Shown: piece after piece, positions 19,926 through 29,263 of the stretch
How the letters are laid out: the number at the start of each line of letters is the position of its first letter
How positions within the stretch are numbered: position 1 is the first letter of the stretch
Assembly (NCBI RefSeq): GCF_001482305.1
Contig: NZ_LOHP01000084.1
Coordinates: 88,550-152,549 of the forward strand
Length of the DNA stretch: 64,000 nt
Direction of reading: 5' to 3'
From: Leucobacter sp. G161
Lineage (GTDB): Bacteria > Actinomycetota > Actinomycetes > Actinomycetales > Microbacteriaceae
Position numbers and translations under genes: made by a program
The notes under the pieces: model-generated
Databases searched by the model: none
What the model saw: only the letters and a program-made list of their open reading frames with translations
Told to the model about the DNA's origin: nothing

Positions 19926-22343
19926 CTACGCCACGTACTCCGCGAGGTGTTGGCCCGTGAGCGTCGAGGCCGCCGTCACGAGCTCGCGCGGCGTGCCCTC
20001 GAAGACCACCCGGCCGCCCTGCTGGCCCGCGCCCGGGCCGATGTCGATGATCCAGTCGGCGTGCGCCATCACTGCCTGATGATGCTCGATGACGATGACG
20101 CTCTTGCCCGAATCGACGAGCTTGTCGAGCACCCCGAGGAGCTGCTCGACGTCTGCAAGGTGCAGCCCGGTCGTCGGCTCGTCGAGCACGTACACATCGG
20201 CGTCTTCGCTCATCGCGATCGCGAGCTTCACGCGCTGGCGCTCGCCACCGGACAGCGTGGTGAGGGGCTGGCCGAGCGTGAGGTAGCCGACGCCGACGTC
20301 GACGAGGCGGGAGAGGATCTTTGCGGCCTTCGGCACCTTCGCGCCGGCGCCGGCCGGCGAGGTCCCGGCGAAGAAGGTGTGCGCGTCGGCGATGGACATT
20401 TCGAGCACCTCGGCGATGTTCTTGCCGGTGCCGGTGCCGTTGCCGGTGCCGTCGCCGGCCCCGCCCAACTCGTACTGCAGCACGTCGGCCTGGTACCGGC
20501 GGCCCTCGCACTCGTCGCAGATGGTTGCGACGCCGGCCATCATCACGAGGTCGGTGTAGATCACGCCCGCGCCCTTGCACACTGGGCACGCGCCCTCGGA
20601 ATTTGCTGAGAACAGTGCAGGCTTCACACCGTTTGCCTTCGCGAACGCGGTGCGGATCGGGTCGAGCACGCCCGTGTAGGTCGCGGGGTTTGAGCGGCGG
20701 GACCCCTTGATGGGGGACTGATCCACCGCGATGACGCCCTCCCGCTTGGACACGTACCCGTGAATGAGCGAGGACTTGCCCGAGCCGGCGACGCCGGTAA
20801 TCGCGCAGAGCACGCCCAGCGGCACGTCGACGTTGATGTCCTGGAGGTTGTTCAGCGTGGCCCCGCGGATCTCCATCGCACCGGTCGCCACGCGCACGGT
20901 CTCCTTGAGCGCGGCGCGGTCGCCGAAGTGTCGCCCGGTGACCGTGTCTGAGGCCTCGAGCTCAGCCACGGTGCCCTCAAAGCAGATCTCGCCGCCGCCC
21001 GATCCCGCTGCTGGTCCGAGATCCACAACGTGGTCGGCGATGCGGATCATCTCGGGCTTGTGCTCGACGACGAGCACCGTGTTGCCCTTGTCGCGCAGGC
21101 GCAGCAGGAGCCCGTTCATGCGCTGGATGTCGTGCGGGTGGAGCCCGATTGAGGGCTCGTCGAAGATGTAGGTGACGTCGGTGAGGGAGGAGCCGAGGTG
21201 CCGGATCATCTTCGTGCGCTGCGACTCGCCGCCCGACAGTGTGCCGGCCGGGCGATCGAGCGAGAGATATCCGAGCCCGATCTCGACGAAGGCGTCGAGG
21301 GTGTCGCGCAGGCTCGCGAGCAGCGGGGCGACCGACGGCTCCTCGAGGTCCGCGACCCAGGTCGCGAGGTCTGAGATCTGCATTTGGCATGCGTCGGCGA
21401 TCGAGATGCCCTTGATCTTCGAGGAGCGCGCGAGAGCGGTGAGGCGGGTGCCCTCGCACTCGGGACAGGTGTCGAACGTGATCGCGCGATCCACGAACGC
21501 GCGAATGTGGGGCTGCATCGCCTCACGATCCTTCACGAGCATTGACTTCTGGATGCGGGGGATGAGCCCCTCGAAGGTGACGTTGATGCCGTCGACCTTG
21601 ATCTTCGTCGGCTCCTGGTGCAGCAGCGCCTCGAGTTCCTTCGCGCTGAAATCCTTGATCGGGGTATCGGCGTCGAAGAAGTCGCCCGAGCCAAAGATGC
21701 GGCCGTACCAGCCGTCCATCGAGTACCCGGGGATGGTGAGCGCGCCCTCGTTGAGTGTCTTCGACGAGTCGTAGAGCGCGGTGAGGTCGAAGTCGCTCAC
21801 CTTGCCGCGGCCCTCGCAGCGCGGACACATGCCGCCGACGACGGTGAACGAGCGACGCTCCTTCGTCGTGCGCCCGCCCTTTTCAAACGTGACGGCCCCC
21901 GCGCCCGAGATGGAGGCGACGTTGAAGGAGAAGGCCTTGGCGGTTCCGACATGCGGGGTGCCAAGCCGGCTGAACAGGATCCGCAGCATGGCGTTCGCGT
22001 CGGTCGCGGTGCCGACGGTGGATCGTGGATCGGCGCCCATGCGCTGTTGGTCGACGAGGATCGCGGTGGTCACCCCGTCGAGCAGGTCGACGTCGGGGCG
22101 GGCGAGCGTTGGCATGAAGCCCTGCACGAACGTCGAATAGGTCTCATTGATGAGGCGCTGGGACTCGGCGGCGATGGTCGCGAACACGAGTGAGCTTTTA
22201 CCGGAGCCTGAGACGCCGGTGAACGCGGTGAGTCGGCGCTTCGGCAGCTCGACGCTCACGTCTTTGAGGTTGTTCTCGCGCGCTCCGAAGACGCGGATAC
22301 GGTCGTGTGAATCGGCGGGGTGGATCGCTGCCTGATTGCTCAT
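19926..22343 (-). CDS. UvrA paralogue (ABC-type, excinuclease subunit A-like)
   Basis: An 805-residue twin ABC ATPase. Walker A sites: GVSGSGKSS near residue 43 and GVAGSGKSS near 515. Signatures LSGGESQR and LSGGERQR and D-boxes [10 protein letters not shown] and LDEPTTGLH are intact. Zinc-finger cysteines CPRCEG and CPVCKG/CDECEG are present. It is about 150 residues shorter than housekeeping UvrA, mostly in the region that binds UvrB, as in the UvrA2/DrrC class tied to resistance to DNA-binding drugs. A linker near residue 605 is a Gly/Asp/Thr/Asn low-complexity run coded by gccggt-like hexamers (about 20425-20460). Divergent from padR. Repair activity is not shown. Confidence 0.88.
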   Translation of the reverse strand: MSNQAAIHPADSHDRIRVFGARENNLKDVSVELPKRRLTAFTGVSGSGKSSLVFATIAAESQRLINETYSTFVQGFMPTLARPDVDLLDGVTTAILVDQQRMGADPRSTVGTATDANAMLRILFSRLGTPHVGTAKAFSFNVASISGAGAVTFEKGGRTTKERRSFTVVGGMCPRCEGRGKVSDFDLTALYDSSKTLNEGALTIPGYSMDGWYGRIFGSGDFFDADTPIKDFSAKELEALLHQEPTKIKVDGINVTFEGLIPRIQKSMLVKDREAMQPHIRAFVDRAITFDTCPECEGTRLTALARSSKIKGISIADACQMQISDLATWVADLEEPSVAPLLASLRDTLDAFVEIGLGYLSLDRPAGTLSGGESQRTKMIRHLGSSLTDVTYIFDEPSIGLHPHDIQRMNGLLLRLRDKGNTVLVVEHKPEMIRIADHVVDLGPAAGSGGGEICFEGTVAELEASDTVTGRHFGDRAALKETVRVATGAMEIRGATLNNLQDINVDVPLGVLCAITGVAGSGKSSLIHGYVSKREGVIAVDQSPIKGSRRSNPATYTGVLDPIRTAFAKANGVKPALFSANSEGACPVCKGAGVIYTDLVMMAGVATICDECEGRRYQADVLQYELGGAGDGTGNGTGTGKNIAEVLEMSIADAHTFFAGTSPAGAGAKVPKAAKILSRLVDVGVGYLTLGQPLTTLSGGERQRVKLAIAMSEDADVYVLDEPTTGLHLADVEQLLGVLDKLVDSGKSVIVIEHHQAVMAHADWIIDIGPGAGQQGGRVVFEGTPRELVTAASTLTGQHLAEYVA

Positions 22344-22349
22344 ACGAAA

Positions 22350-22355
22350 ATCGTA
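22350..22355 (-). promoter_or_regulatory. -10 box TACGAT of a leaderless promoter (UvrA paralogue)
   Basis: TACGAT on the minus strand is 6 nt before ATG 22343. Confidence 0.55.
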
Positions 22356-22418
22356 GTGTGCGCGGCTTTATGTCACAGCAAAAGTTCGTTCGTGTATCGC
22401 AAGGCTTGTTATGCAAGG

Positions 22419-22424
22419 TATAGT
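22419..22424 (+). promoter_or_regulatory. -10 box TATAGT of a leaderless promoter (padR-type gene)
   Basis: TATAGT is 6 nt before ATG 22431 and decides this start over an in-frame GTG at 22320 inside the divergent gene. Confidence 0.6.
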
Positions 22425-22430
22425 CGGGTC

Positions 22431-22805
22431 ATGGACGCCCAGACCGAACGCATTGCGACGAACCTCCGCAAGGGGGTGCTCGAGTACTGCGTGCTCGCCC
22501 TGCTGCAGACCCGCGATATGTACGGTCTCGAGCTCGCGAATGCACTCATGGAGCGTGGCTTGAGCGCCAGCGAGGGCAGCCTCTACCCACTGCTCGCGCG
22601 CATGCGCGAGGCCGGAGCGGTGGACACTCGCTGGGAACAGCCAGCCGAAACCGGCGGCACCCGGCCGCGCCGCTACTACGCGATCACGAACCGTGGTCGC
22701 GAGCTCCTGGTGGTGTTCGCGGGCGTCTGGCGGGGGATCGCGGCCGAAGTTGACACGCTCATCACTGATGTTCTGGAACGCACCGATGCGGAGGAGATCG
22801 CATGA
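22431..22805 (+). CDS. PadR family transcriptional regulator
   Basis: 124 residues with the PadR winged-helix signature: LEYCVLALLQTRDMYGLELANAL (split here as ...LLQTRDMYGLEL) near residue 20, SEGSLYPLLARMREAGAV near 45, and PRRYYAITNRGRELL near 78. Short PadR proteins commonly repress a linked membrane-protein operon and are relieved by a small ligand. It overlaps the HAAS gene by 4 bp (ATGA), so the target is probably its own operon padR-HAAS-lipoprotein, and perhaps the divergent UvrA paralogue 87 bp away. Confidence 0.92.
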   Translation: MDAQTERIATNLRKGVLEYCVLALLQTRDMYGLELANALMERGLSASEGSLYPLLARMREAGAVDTRWEQPAETGGTRPRRYYAITNRGRELLVVFAGVWRGIAAEVDTLITDVLERTDAEEIA

Positions 22806-23701
22806 ACACCCAGTCCCTTCCGGCGCAAGCCGAAACCTATCTCGGCCAGCTCGCCGGTGCCCTCGCTGACGCCCCGGAGGCGGCGCGAGCTGCAGCCCTC
22901 GACGACGTTCGCGCGCACGTCGAGGAGGCGCTCGACAGTGGCAGAACGGTCGACGAAGCGCTTGCCGGGCTCGGGCCGGCTCGGGCGTTCGCGGCGCAGT
23001 TCCGCCAGGAGCTCGGTCTGCCCGCGGATCACGCCGCGGAGGCGAGCCGCGGTGCGCGTATCTTGCATATCGCGGCTGTGGTGGTTGCGGTGCTCGGCGG
23101 CATTATGAACGTGTGGCTCGAGACGGCGGTGGGCGGCCTCTCCCTCGGTGTCGCGGTGCTGCTGTTCATCCCCGCTGTGCTCGCTGCGCTGCCGCTCGTG
23201 CTCCCGGTTCACCTGCGCGTGCCGGTGGGGCTCGCGAACGCCGTCGTCGTCACGGCGTTCGTCGTGCTCACATTCGGCAGTGTCGGTGCGTTCTTTGTCC
23301 CCCTCGCGCTGCAGCTCTGGGTCGCGGTGATCGTCCCATGGCGGGTGTCCAAGGGGCTCGACCTCTCGCAGGGGCTCATCTGGCGGGTCTTCGGCGCGGT
23401 CACGGTCGCCCTGCCCGGGCTGCTGCTCATCGCCGGCATGACCTCGGGATCCCTGGGGTGGAGCCCAGTGGCGGCGGCAATCGCGGCGGCGCTCATCGCG
23501 CTCGCGCTGGGGTTTGCCCTCGGGGTTCGCTTCACCGCCCCGGTCATCGCCGTGCTCGGGATCGTGCTGCTCGTCGCCGCCTTCTTCGATCCGGGCATGC
23601 TCATGCTCGGGGTGTGGTGGGTCGGCGGCTACTACCTGAGCTTCGGACTCGGGTCTTCGGCCGCCTGGGCCGCAGCGGAGCATCCTGGTGCGCGGCTGTG
23701 A
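22802..23701 (+). CDS. HAAS-domain multi-pass membrane protein
   Basis: 299 residues. The first 80 residues form a soluble helical HAAS domain (AETYLGQLAGALADAPEAAR, then a VDEALAGLGPARAFAAQF segment), which in PadR-linked genes is thought to mediate protein contacts or sensing. About seven hydrophobic segments follow. Overlaps padR by 4 bp upstream and the lipoprotein gene by 4 bp downstream (GTGA), so all three are translated as one coupled unit. Molecular activity is unknown; PadR-HAAS pairs are widespread in Gram-positive bacteria and often respond to envelope stress or drugs. Confidence 0.8.
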   Translation: MNTQSLPAQAETYLGQLAGALADAPEAARAAALDDVRAHVEEALDSGRTVDEALAGLGPARAFAAQFRQELGLPADHAAEASRGARILHIAAVVVAVLGGIMNVWLETAVGGLSLGVAVLLFIPAVLAALPLVLPVHLRVPVGLANAVVVTAFVVLTFGSVGAFFVPLALQLWVAVIVPWRVSKGLDLSQGLIWRVFGAVTVALPGLLLIAGMTSGSLGWSPVAAAIAAALIALALGFALGVRFTAPVIAVLGIVLLVAAFFDPGMLMLGVWWVGGYYLSFGLGSSAAWAAAEHPGARL

Positions 23702-24423
23702 GCGCGATCCGACGCCCGCTGCTCGCCGCCCCGCTCGCGCTGCTGCTCTCGCTCTCCGGGTGCGTGTCGATGGTGTTCTCGGCACCGGCGACCACGTACG
23801 TCGACGAGGGCGGTGAGACCGTGCGGCTCAACTGGCGGGAGTTCCCCGGGCACGGCACCACCGACCCGCAGGCCGTGCTCGACGGCCCGACCGTTGAGAC
23901 GGGCGAGGCAAGATCGGAGCTGCTGCTCGCGGAAGCGCGAGCCGCCCTGTCGGAGCGCTTCGGCGGCGACTGGACACTCGAGGCACACGGGGGAGAGCCC
24001 AGCGAATGGCACGCCACCAGCAACGGCTACGGCGGCGACTCGCTCCTGTATACCTTCAACTCGCCGAGCTCCGAGCTGGAGGTTCGCGTGCCTCGGGACG
24101 AGTGGCCCGAGGTGATCGCCATTGTCGAGGGCGTCGTGGTGTCGCAGGGGCTCACCGAGCGATCTGACGCAGACCTTGACCCGCCCTACGACGCAACGCA
24201 TCGCTCCACGACCTTTTCGCACGGTGGCGAGTTCCTCGATGTCACCGTGAGTGACTCCACGCTCGACGCGGCCGCGCTCGCGGAGACCGAGAAATGCGGA
24301 GGGCCAGTAGCCGGGATCTCGCTGTTCTACGGAGTCTCAGCGATCCACGAAGCCGATCGCGCTGAGTTCGAGCGCCGGGTGCAGCCGTTCCTCGGCCAAG
24401 CACACCCCAGCATCACCGACTGA
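23698..24423 (+). CDS. putative lipoprotein of the PadR operon
   Basis: 241 residues with a signal peptide (RRPLLAAPLALLLSLSGC) and lipobox LSGC, Cys22 being the probable lipid site. The mature part has no domain I recognise; it is acidic with predicted mixed alpha/beta content (ELLLAEARAALSERFGGDW, RVPRDEWPEVIAIVEG). GTG 23698 overlaps the upstream stop by 4 bp. Co-translation with the HAAS membrane protein suggests a shared envelope function. Confidence 0.75.
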   Translation: MSAIRRPLLAAPLALLLSLSGCVSMVFSAPATTYVDEGGETVRLNWREFPGHGTTDPQAVLDGPTVETGEARSELLLAEARAALSERFGGDWTLEAHGGEPSEWHATSNGYGGDSLLYTFNSPSSELEVRVPRDEWPEVIAIVEGVVVSQGLTERSDADLDPPYDATHRSTTFSHGGEFLDVTVSDSTLDAAALAETEKCGGPVAGISLFYGVSAIHEADRAEFERRVQPFLGQAHPSITD

Positions 24424-24509
24424 CGGGGCCACCAGCGAGCCCCGGGCGGCTGCCAGTCACGGGCCAGCTGCCAGCCCCCGTTCGGCTACCAGCACAGAGG
24501 CACAGCGGA

Positions 24510-24515
24510 TAATCT
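24510..24515 (+). promoter_or_regulatory. -10 box TAATCT of a leaderless promoter
   Basis: TAATCT is 6 nt before GTG 24522, which is itself followed at once by ATG. Confidence 0.55.
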
Positions 24516-24521
24516 AGACGC

Positions 24522-25415
24522 GTGATGACCAGAGCGGTTCCCCAACTGGCTGCGCTGCCGCTGGTAGCCGCCCTACTGGCCGTGCTCGCCGCGCCTGCGT
24601 TCTTCGTCGCAGAGCTCCCGTGGCTCGGCTTCGCGCTGCTGCTTGCAGGGCTCGCGGTCGCGTGGCTCGCGGATACTCGTGCGGGGATCCCGATCCTGCC
24701 CGCGCGCGCGCCGCAGGGACCCGAGCGAGTGCCGTCGCTCACCCGCGACCTGTCCCTCATCGCGCTTGGGCTCGCGATCATCCGCACGATCCCGCTCGCC
24801 GCCGAGCTCGACAACCTCGCCATGCTGCGGTTCACGCTCGCGCTCGGCGGGGCGGTGCTCGTGCCGTATCTCGTGTCGCGGTTCCTATACCGCGACCGCG
24901 CTACAGGGTTTCCCTGGCGCGGCGAGCACGAGGCAGGCCAGCCGCGCAGGCGTTGGGGCGTGCTCCACTGGAGCTGGCTCGTCGGCGTGCTCGTGATCGG
25001 CTGGCTGCTGCTCCCGTTCTACTTCATCTCGTCCGGCGTCTACACGAACTGGCCGCAGGTGGATACGCCGGATCTCATCGGGCGGCTCTTCCTGGGCGTC
25101 GGTGCGGTCGGGATCTGGGACGAACTCTTTTTCATCTGCACGGTGTTCGCGGTCATGCTCCGCCACTTCCCGGTGTGGGCCGCGAACGCGCTGCAGGCGA
25201 TCGTGTTCGTCGCGTTCCTGTGGGAACTCGGCTACCGAGCGTGGGGTCCCATGCTCACGATCCCGTTCGCGCTCGTGCAGGGCTTCATCTTCCTGCGGAC
25301 GCGCTCACTCGGCTACGTGGTGACCGTGCACCTGCTGTTCGACGCCGTTGTCTTCGCGGTGCTCGTGCACGCACACAATCCGGCGCTCTTCAACGTCTTC
25401 CCGACGGCGCCGTAA
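24522..25415 (+). CDS. CPBP-like multi-pass membrane protein, probably without protease activity
   Basis: 297 residues, about eight hydrophobic segments. The order IWDELFFICTVFAVMLRHFP, then FVAFLWELGY, then VTVHLLFDAVVFA follows the CPBP (CAAX protease/bacteriocin-processing) layout. However the first motif has DE in place of the EExxxR glutamate pair and lacks the arginine, and the FxxxH motif has no histidine; only the last HxxxD resembles the third. I therefore read it as a degenerate, possibly non-catalytic member. It has its own promoter and is not coupled to the lipoprotein gene 98 bp upstream. Confidence 0.65.
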   Translation: MMTRAVPQLAALPLVAALLAVLAAPAFFVAELPWLGFALLLAGLAVAWLADTRAGIPILPARAPQGPERVPSLTRDLSLIALGLAIIRTIPLAAELDNLAMLRFTLALGGAVLVPYLVSRFLYRDRATGFPWRGEHEAGQPRRRWGVLHWSWLVGVLVIGWLLLPFYFISSGVYTNWPQVDTPDLIGRLFLGVGAVGIWDELFFICTVFAVMLRHFPVWAANALQAIVFVAFLWELGYRAWGPMLTIPFALVQGFIFLRTRSLGYVVTVHLLFDAVVFAVLVHAHNPALFNVFPTAP

Positions 25416-25444
25416 ACGGGGCCCCGGGGCTTCGGCGCGCAGAG

Positions 25445-25891
25445 TTAGCGCGCGAGCAGCGCTGCGATCCGACGTACCGCGAACTCGTAGCCCTGAATCC
25501 CCGCGCCGGTGATGACGAACTCCGCAAGCTCAGAGACGTACGAGTGCTGACGGAACTCCTCACGCGCGAGCACGTTCGAAATGTGGATCTCAGCAAACGG
25601 CAGCGCGACTCCAGCGAGCGCGTCACGTAGCACCACCGAGGTGTGCGTGAGCCCGGCCGGGTTAATGATGATTGCGGAGCAGTCGTGGCGTGCTTCGTGG
25701 ATCGCGTCGACAATCACACCCTCGTGATTCGACTGCACGGCGCGCACCTCGATGCCGTATTCCTTCGCGACGCGCAGGACGAGTCGTTCAACGTCTTTGA
25801 GGGTGTCGCTGCCGTAGATCTCGGGCTCTCGGGTGCCGAGCAGGTTGAGGTTCGGGCCGTTCACTAACAGGATCCGCTTCATCTTCGGCAC
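25445..25891 (-). CDS. aroQ: type II 3-dehydroquinate dehydratase
   Basis: Shikimate pathway step three: 3-dehydroquinate to 3-dehydroshikimate. [20 protein letters not shown] at the N terminus contains the substrate loop with the reactive Tyr and Arg; VQSNHEG (Asn/His), [17 protein letters not shown] and the final GYEFAV are all family positions. 148 residues, normal for the dodecameric type II enzyme. GTG 25891 is the predicted leaderless start (TAGCGT 6 nt away); ATG three codons later is the other choice. It is convergent with the CPBP-like gene and divergent from trmB. Confidence 0.95.
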   Translation of the reverse strand: MPKMKRILLVNGPNLNLLGTREPEIYGSDTLKDVERLVLRVAKEYGIEVRAVQSNHEGVIVDAIHEARHDCSAIIINPAGLTHTSVVLRDALAGVALPFAEIHISNVLAREEFRQHSYVSELAEFVITGAGIQGYEFAVRRIAALLAR

Positions 25892-25897
25892 TCTTTC

Positions 25898-25903
25898 ACG
25901 CTA
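25898..25903 (-). promoter_or_regulatory. -10 box TAGCGT of a leaderless promoter (aroQ)
   Basis: On the minus strand TAGCGT is 6 nt (gaaaga) before GTG 25891. Confidence 0.5.
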
Positions 25904-25979
25904 GAAGGATGTTTTGACCATCGTACTGCGGCTACAGGCCGAGAAGCGGGATGCAATTGCGATCCGGCAACCGCACGGC

Positions 25980-25985
25980 TACCGT
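25980..25985 (+). promoter_or_regulatory. -10 box TACCGT of a leaderless promoter (trmB)
   Basis: TACCGT is 6 nt before GTG 25992. Confidence 0.55.
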
Positions 25986-25991
25986 TGACAG

Positions 25992-26729
25992 GTGACTGAA
26001 CAGCCTCGCAAGACCTTTGACCCATCCACCTTCCGCGACAAGCCAGTATCGTTTGTGCGCCGCAGCGGCCGCATGACCGACTCCCAGGTGCGGGCGTGGG
26101 AGGAATCACGCGAGGCGTTCCTCATTGAGATCGAGCACGGTCCGGCCGCGACGAGCGTTGCCGCCGGCGTGACCGGAGACCCCGCCGAGATCTTTGGGCG
26201 CGAGGCCGAGCTCATCGTCGAAGTTGGGTCAGGGCAGGGCCACCAGATCATTGCTGCTGCGACCGCGCACCCCGAGAAGAACTTCCTTGCGGTCGAGGTG
26301 TTCCGTGCAGGCCTCGCGCGCACGGTGATCCGTGCCGCCGATGCTGGATTGACCAACCTGCGCCTCGCGGAGGTCAACGCTCCTGAGCTGCTCGAGCACT
26401 ACCTCCCCGAGGGCTCGGTCGCGGAGATCTGGGTGTTTTTCCCGGACCCGTGGAAGAAGGCCAAGCACCACAAGCGCCGCCTCATCAGCGAGGACTTTGC
26501 TCGGATTGCGCACCGTGCTCTCCAGCCGGGCGGTGTGCTGCGCTTGGGGACCGACTGGCAGAACTACGCCGACCACATGCGCGAGGTCCTCGACGACGCG
26601 CCAGGCTTCGAGCGCGCGTTCGAGGGGGAGTGGGCGGAACGCTTCGAGGGACGCGTACTCACCGCCTTTGAAAATAAGGGCATCGCCAAGGGCCGCGACA
26701 TCCGCGACCTCGCCTACCGTCGGGTCTAG
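25992..26729 (+). CDS. trmB: tRNA (guanine-N7-)-methyltransferase
   Basis: SAM-dependent methylation of G46 in the tRNA variable loop. EVGSGQGHQIIAAATAHPE near residue 77 is the SAM motif I; FLAVEVFRAGLAR follows as motif II, and VFFPDPWKKAKHHKRRLI near 150 is the TrmB signature. 245 residues; the first 40 residues are a basic extension common in actinobacterial TrmB. The last codons and stop lie inside the first copy of a 20-bp tandem repeat, so the C terminus (AYRRV) is coded by repeat DNA. Confidence 0.95.
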   Translation: MTEQPRKTFDPSTFRDKPVSFVRRSGRMTDSQVRAWEESREAFLIEIEHGPAATSVAAGVTGDPAEIFGREAELIVEVGSGQGHQIIAAATAHPEKNFLAVEVFRAGLARTVIRAADAGLTNLRLAEVNAPELLEHYLPEGSVAEIWVFFPDPWKKAKHHKRRLISEDFARIAHRALQPGGVLRLGTDWQNYADHMREVLDDAPGFERAFEGEWAERFEGRVLTAFENKGIAKGRDIRDLAYRRV

Positions 26730-26800
26730 GAGCCTACCGTCGGGTCTAGGAGCCTGCCGCCGGGTCTAGGAGCCTGCCGCCGGGTCTAGGAGCCTGCCGG
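26712..26800. repeat. 20-bp tandem repeat, four copies plus a partial fifth
   Basis: Units at 26712-26731, 26732-26751, 26752-26771 and 26772-26791 read gcctaccgtcgggtctagga or its gccgcc variant; a partial copy begins at 26792. The first two copies are identical, and the next two are identical to each other with two substitutions. The unit carries the trmB stop codon, so change in copy number would not alter the protein. Confidence 0.9.
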
Positions 26801-27311
26801 CGTCTCGCCGGCTCAGCCGGGGCATGGGCGGCGGAGGGCCCGCTCGTCTGCGATCTGCAATAGATCTGCCGTGAGGGTCGAAACGCGGCATATGCTCTGC
26901 CGATTCCATACCGTGTGTCGGGGCTTCAAGCACGCCGATCCATCCAAGCGGCGCCCGCCCGCGATCTGAGTCTGCGACACGCCGCGGCGCGCGACACGCC
27001 CGGGTTGCACCATGCCAAACCCTGTGTCAGAATAGACAGGTTCAGTACTCCGTGCATGCGGATCACTGCCAGGTTGTGCACTGCCACTCGACAAGATCGG
27101 GGAGGTGGGGCCGCGGGCAGCGAACACAGCCTGCACGCTTCGGCGGCCAGACGTAAGTCCGGCCGTTTTCGCGTGCGGAAATTGATAGGTGAACAGAGAC
27201 CCAGCACAAGACGCCGTGAGGCGTCCGTCTGCCAAGGGCGCTGGTACGCAAGACGTCCAATGCTGTCGGCCACAAGCCGAGAGTACGACGCAAGTAGAAA
27301 GTAGAGATGTC
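26730..27311. other. rpsJ leader region
   Basis: About 580 bp without a gene between trmB and rpsJ. It starts with the tandem repeat, then a short hairpin gccggcgtctcgccggc-like sequence near 26795-26812, then a promoter at 27005-27033 and a leader of roughly 270 nt before the rpsJ ATG. Long leaders on S10 operons are often sites of ribosomal-protein feedback; I could not fold it with certainty. Possible small frames here do not look coding. Confidence 0.6.
27005..27033 (+). promoter_or_regulatory. sigma-A-type promoter of the S10 operon
   Basis: -35 TTGCAC at 27005-27010, a 17-nt spacer, and -10 CAGAAT at 27028-27033. It is the best vegetative promoter match in the gap before rpsJ. Confidence 0.6.
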
Positions 27312-27620
27312 ATGGCGGGACAGAAGATCCGCATTCGACTCAAGTCGTATGACCACGAGGTCATTGATAGCTCCGCGCGCAAGATCGTTGATACGGTCAC
27401 CCGCGCCGGCGCAACCGTGATCGGCCCAGTGCCGCTCCCCACGGAAAAGAACGTGATCGCTGTGATCCGTTCGCCGCACAAGTACAAGGACAGCCGCGAG
27501 CACTTTGAAAAGCGCACGCACAAGCGCCTGATCGACATCGTCGATCCCACCCCGAAGGCCGTCGATTCGCTCATGCGTCTCGATCTCCCGGCCGATGTCA
27601 ACATCGAGATCAAGCTCTAA
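27312..27620 (+). CDS. rpsJ: 30S ribosomal protein S10
   Basis: 102 residues, normal for S10/NusE, which sits in the 30S head and also joins the NusB antitermination complex. [18 protein letters not shown] at the N terminus and [12 protein letters not shown] near residue 75 are family stretches. ATG 27312 is chosen by alignment with the family; longer in-frame readings would extend into the leader. First gene of the S10-spc array. Confidence 0.97.
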   Translation: MAGQKIRIRLKSYDHEVIDSSARKIVDTVTRAGATVIGPVPLPTEKNVIAVIRSPHKYKDSREHFEKRTHKRLIDIVDPTPKAVDSLMRLDLPADVNIEIKL

Positions 27621-27634
27621 GGGGGGATCCAGAC

Positions 27635-28288
27635 ATGACTGCAGTACGTAATGTGAAGGGTCTCCTGGGCACCAAGCTCGGCATGACTCAGGTCTGGGAC
27701 GAGGACGGCAACGTCGTTCCCGTGACCGTCATCGAGGTGGCACCGAACGTTGTCACCCAGATCCGTACCCCTGAGGTCGACGGCTACAGCGCCGTGCAGA
27801 TCGCTGCGGGTCAGATCGACCCCCGCAAGGTGAACCAGCCTTCCGCTGGTCACTTTGAGAAGGCAGGCGTTACGCCTCGCCGCCACATCACTGAGGTCCG
27901 CACCTCGGACGCGGCTGACTACAGCCTCGGCCAGGAGCTCACCATCGGTGGCGCTTTCGAAGCCGGTCAGAAGATCGACGTCGTTGGCACCTCGAAGGGT
28001 AAGGGCTTTGCGGGCGTCATGAAGCGTCACAACTTCGGTGGCGCTCAGGCATCGCACGGTGCGCACCGTAACCACCGTAAGCCTGGCTCCATCGGCGGCG
28101 CTGCGACCCCCGGTCGCGTGTTCCGCGGTAAGAAGATGGCCGGCCGTATGGGCGGGGATCGTGTCACCGTACAGAACCTCACCGTGCAGGCGATCGACGC
28201 AGAGAAGGGCCTCATCCTCGTGAAGGGTGCTGTTCCCGGTGCGCGCGGTCGTCTCGTTTTCGTCCGCAACGCAGTGAAGGGGGCGTAG
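27635..28288 (+). CDS. rplC: 50S ribosomal protein L3
   Basis: 217 residues. [18 protein letters not shown] at the start, [16 protein letters not shown] in the middle and [14 protein letters not shown] near 170 are L3 motifs; the central loop reaches the peptidyl-transferase centre. 14 bp after rpsJ, with ggggggatcc as a modest ribosome site. Confidence 0.97.
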   Translation: MTAVRNVKGLLGTKLGMTQVWDEDGNVVPVTVIEVAPNVVTQIRTPEVDGYSAVQIAAGQIDPRKVNQPSAGHFEKAGVTPRRHITEVRTSDAADYSLGQELTIGGAFEAGQKIDVVGTSKGKGFAGVMKRHNFGGAQASHGAHRNHRKPGSIGGAATPGRVFRGKKMAGRMGGDRVTVQNLTVQAIDAEKGLILVKGAVPGARGRLVFVRNAVKGA

Positions 28289-28291
28289 TTC

Positions 28292-28945
28292 ATGGCTACC
28301 GCTACCAAGCTCGAGGTTTTCGACGCGAAGGGCAAGAAGGCTGGGTCGGTTGACCTTCCCGAGGCTATCTTCGGCGCAGAGACCAACGTTCCGCTGATCC
28401 ACCAGGTGGTCACGGCACAGCTTGCAGCTGCCCGTCAGGGTACGCACAAGGTTAAGACCCGTGGCGAGCGCTCGGGTTCCGGCGTGAAGCCGTTCAAGCA
28501 GAAGGGCACTGGCCGTGCACGCCAGGGCTCGGTCCGCATGCCGCAGCACCGCGGTGGCGGCATTGTTCATGGGCCCGTGCCCCGCGATTACTCGCAGCGC
28601 ACCCCCAAGAAGATGATCGCTGCTGCACTCATCGGTGTGCTGTCGGATCGCGTCCGCGCGAACCGCATGCACGTAGTCGAGGGCTTCGGCATTGCCGACA
28701 AGCCCAGCACGAAGGCCGCACGCGAGTTCATCGCGCAGGTCGCACCGGGTAACCGCGTGCTCGTGATCATCGACCGTGAGGACGAGCTCACCGCTCTCAG
28801 CGTTCGGAACCTTCCGAACGTTCACGTGCTGTTCCAGGATCAGCTCAACGCCTACGACGTGATCGTCAGTGACGACCTCGTCTTCACCAAGGCGGCCTTC
28901 GACGGCTTCGTCGCCGGTCGCGCCGCTAAGGAGGACACGAAGTGA
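28292..28945 (+). CDS. rplD: 50S ribosomal protein L4
   Basis: 217 residues. The extended loop that lines the exit tunnel is visible ([20 protein letters not shown] and [14 protein letters not shown]). In other bacteria L4 represses its own operon; no L4-specific site was identified here. It follows rplC by 3 bp and its stop overlaps the rplW start. Confidence 0.97.
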   Translation: MATATKLEVFDAKGKKAGSVDLPEAIFGAETNVPLIHQVVTAQLAAARQGTHKVKTRGERSGSGVKPFKQKGTGRARQGSVRMPQHRGGGIVHGPVPRDYSQRTPKKMIAAALIGVLSDRVRANRMHVVEGFGIADKPSTKAAREFIAQVAPGNRVLVIIDREDELTALSVRNLPNVHVLFQDQLNAYDVIVSDDLVFTKAAFDGFVAGRAAKEDTK

Positions 28946-29241
28946 GCATGAACAAAGCTGCACACGACGTCATCATCCGCCCGATCGTCTCTGAGAAGAG
29001 CTACGGTCTCATCGACGCAAACGGTCAGTACACCTTCGAGGTTGCTCCCGGTGCTTCGAAGACTGAGATCAAGCTTGCTATCGAGTCGGTGTTCAACGTG
29101 AAGGTCGCTTCGATCAACACGCTGAACCGCAAGGGCAAGACCCGCCGCACGAAGTACGGCCTTGGCAAGCGCAAGGACACCAAGCGCGCCATCGTCACGC
29201 TGAAGTCGGGCTCCATCGACATCTTCACGGCTGCGCTGTAG
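28942..29241 (+). CDS. rplW: 50S ribosomal protein L23
   Basis: 99 residues, at the tunnel exit where signal recognition particle and trigger factor dock. [15 protein letters not shown] and [19 protein letters not shown] are family stretches. GTG 28942 overlaps rplD by 4 bp; ATG 28948 is the alternative two codons later. Confidence 0.96.
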   Translation: MSMNKAAHDVIIRPIVSEKSYGLIDANGQYTFEVAPGASKTEIKLAIESVFNVKVASINTLNRKGKTRRTKYGLGKRKDTKRAIVTLKSGSIDIFTAAL

Positions 29242-29263
29242 AAGGGGCGAGAAGGAACACAAC

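Noticed and set aside
26915..27304. Open frames in the rpsJ leader
   Set aside because: No promoter spacing or ribosome site; sequence bias unlike neighbouring genes; they cross the probable S10 promoter.
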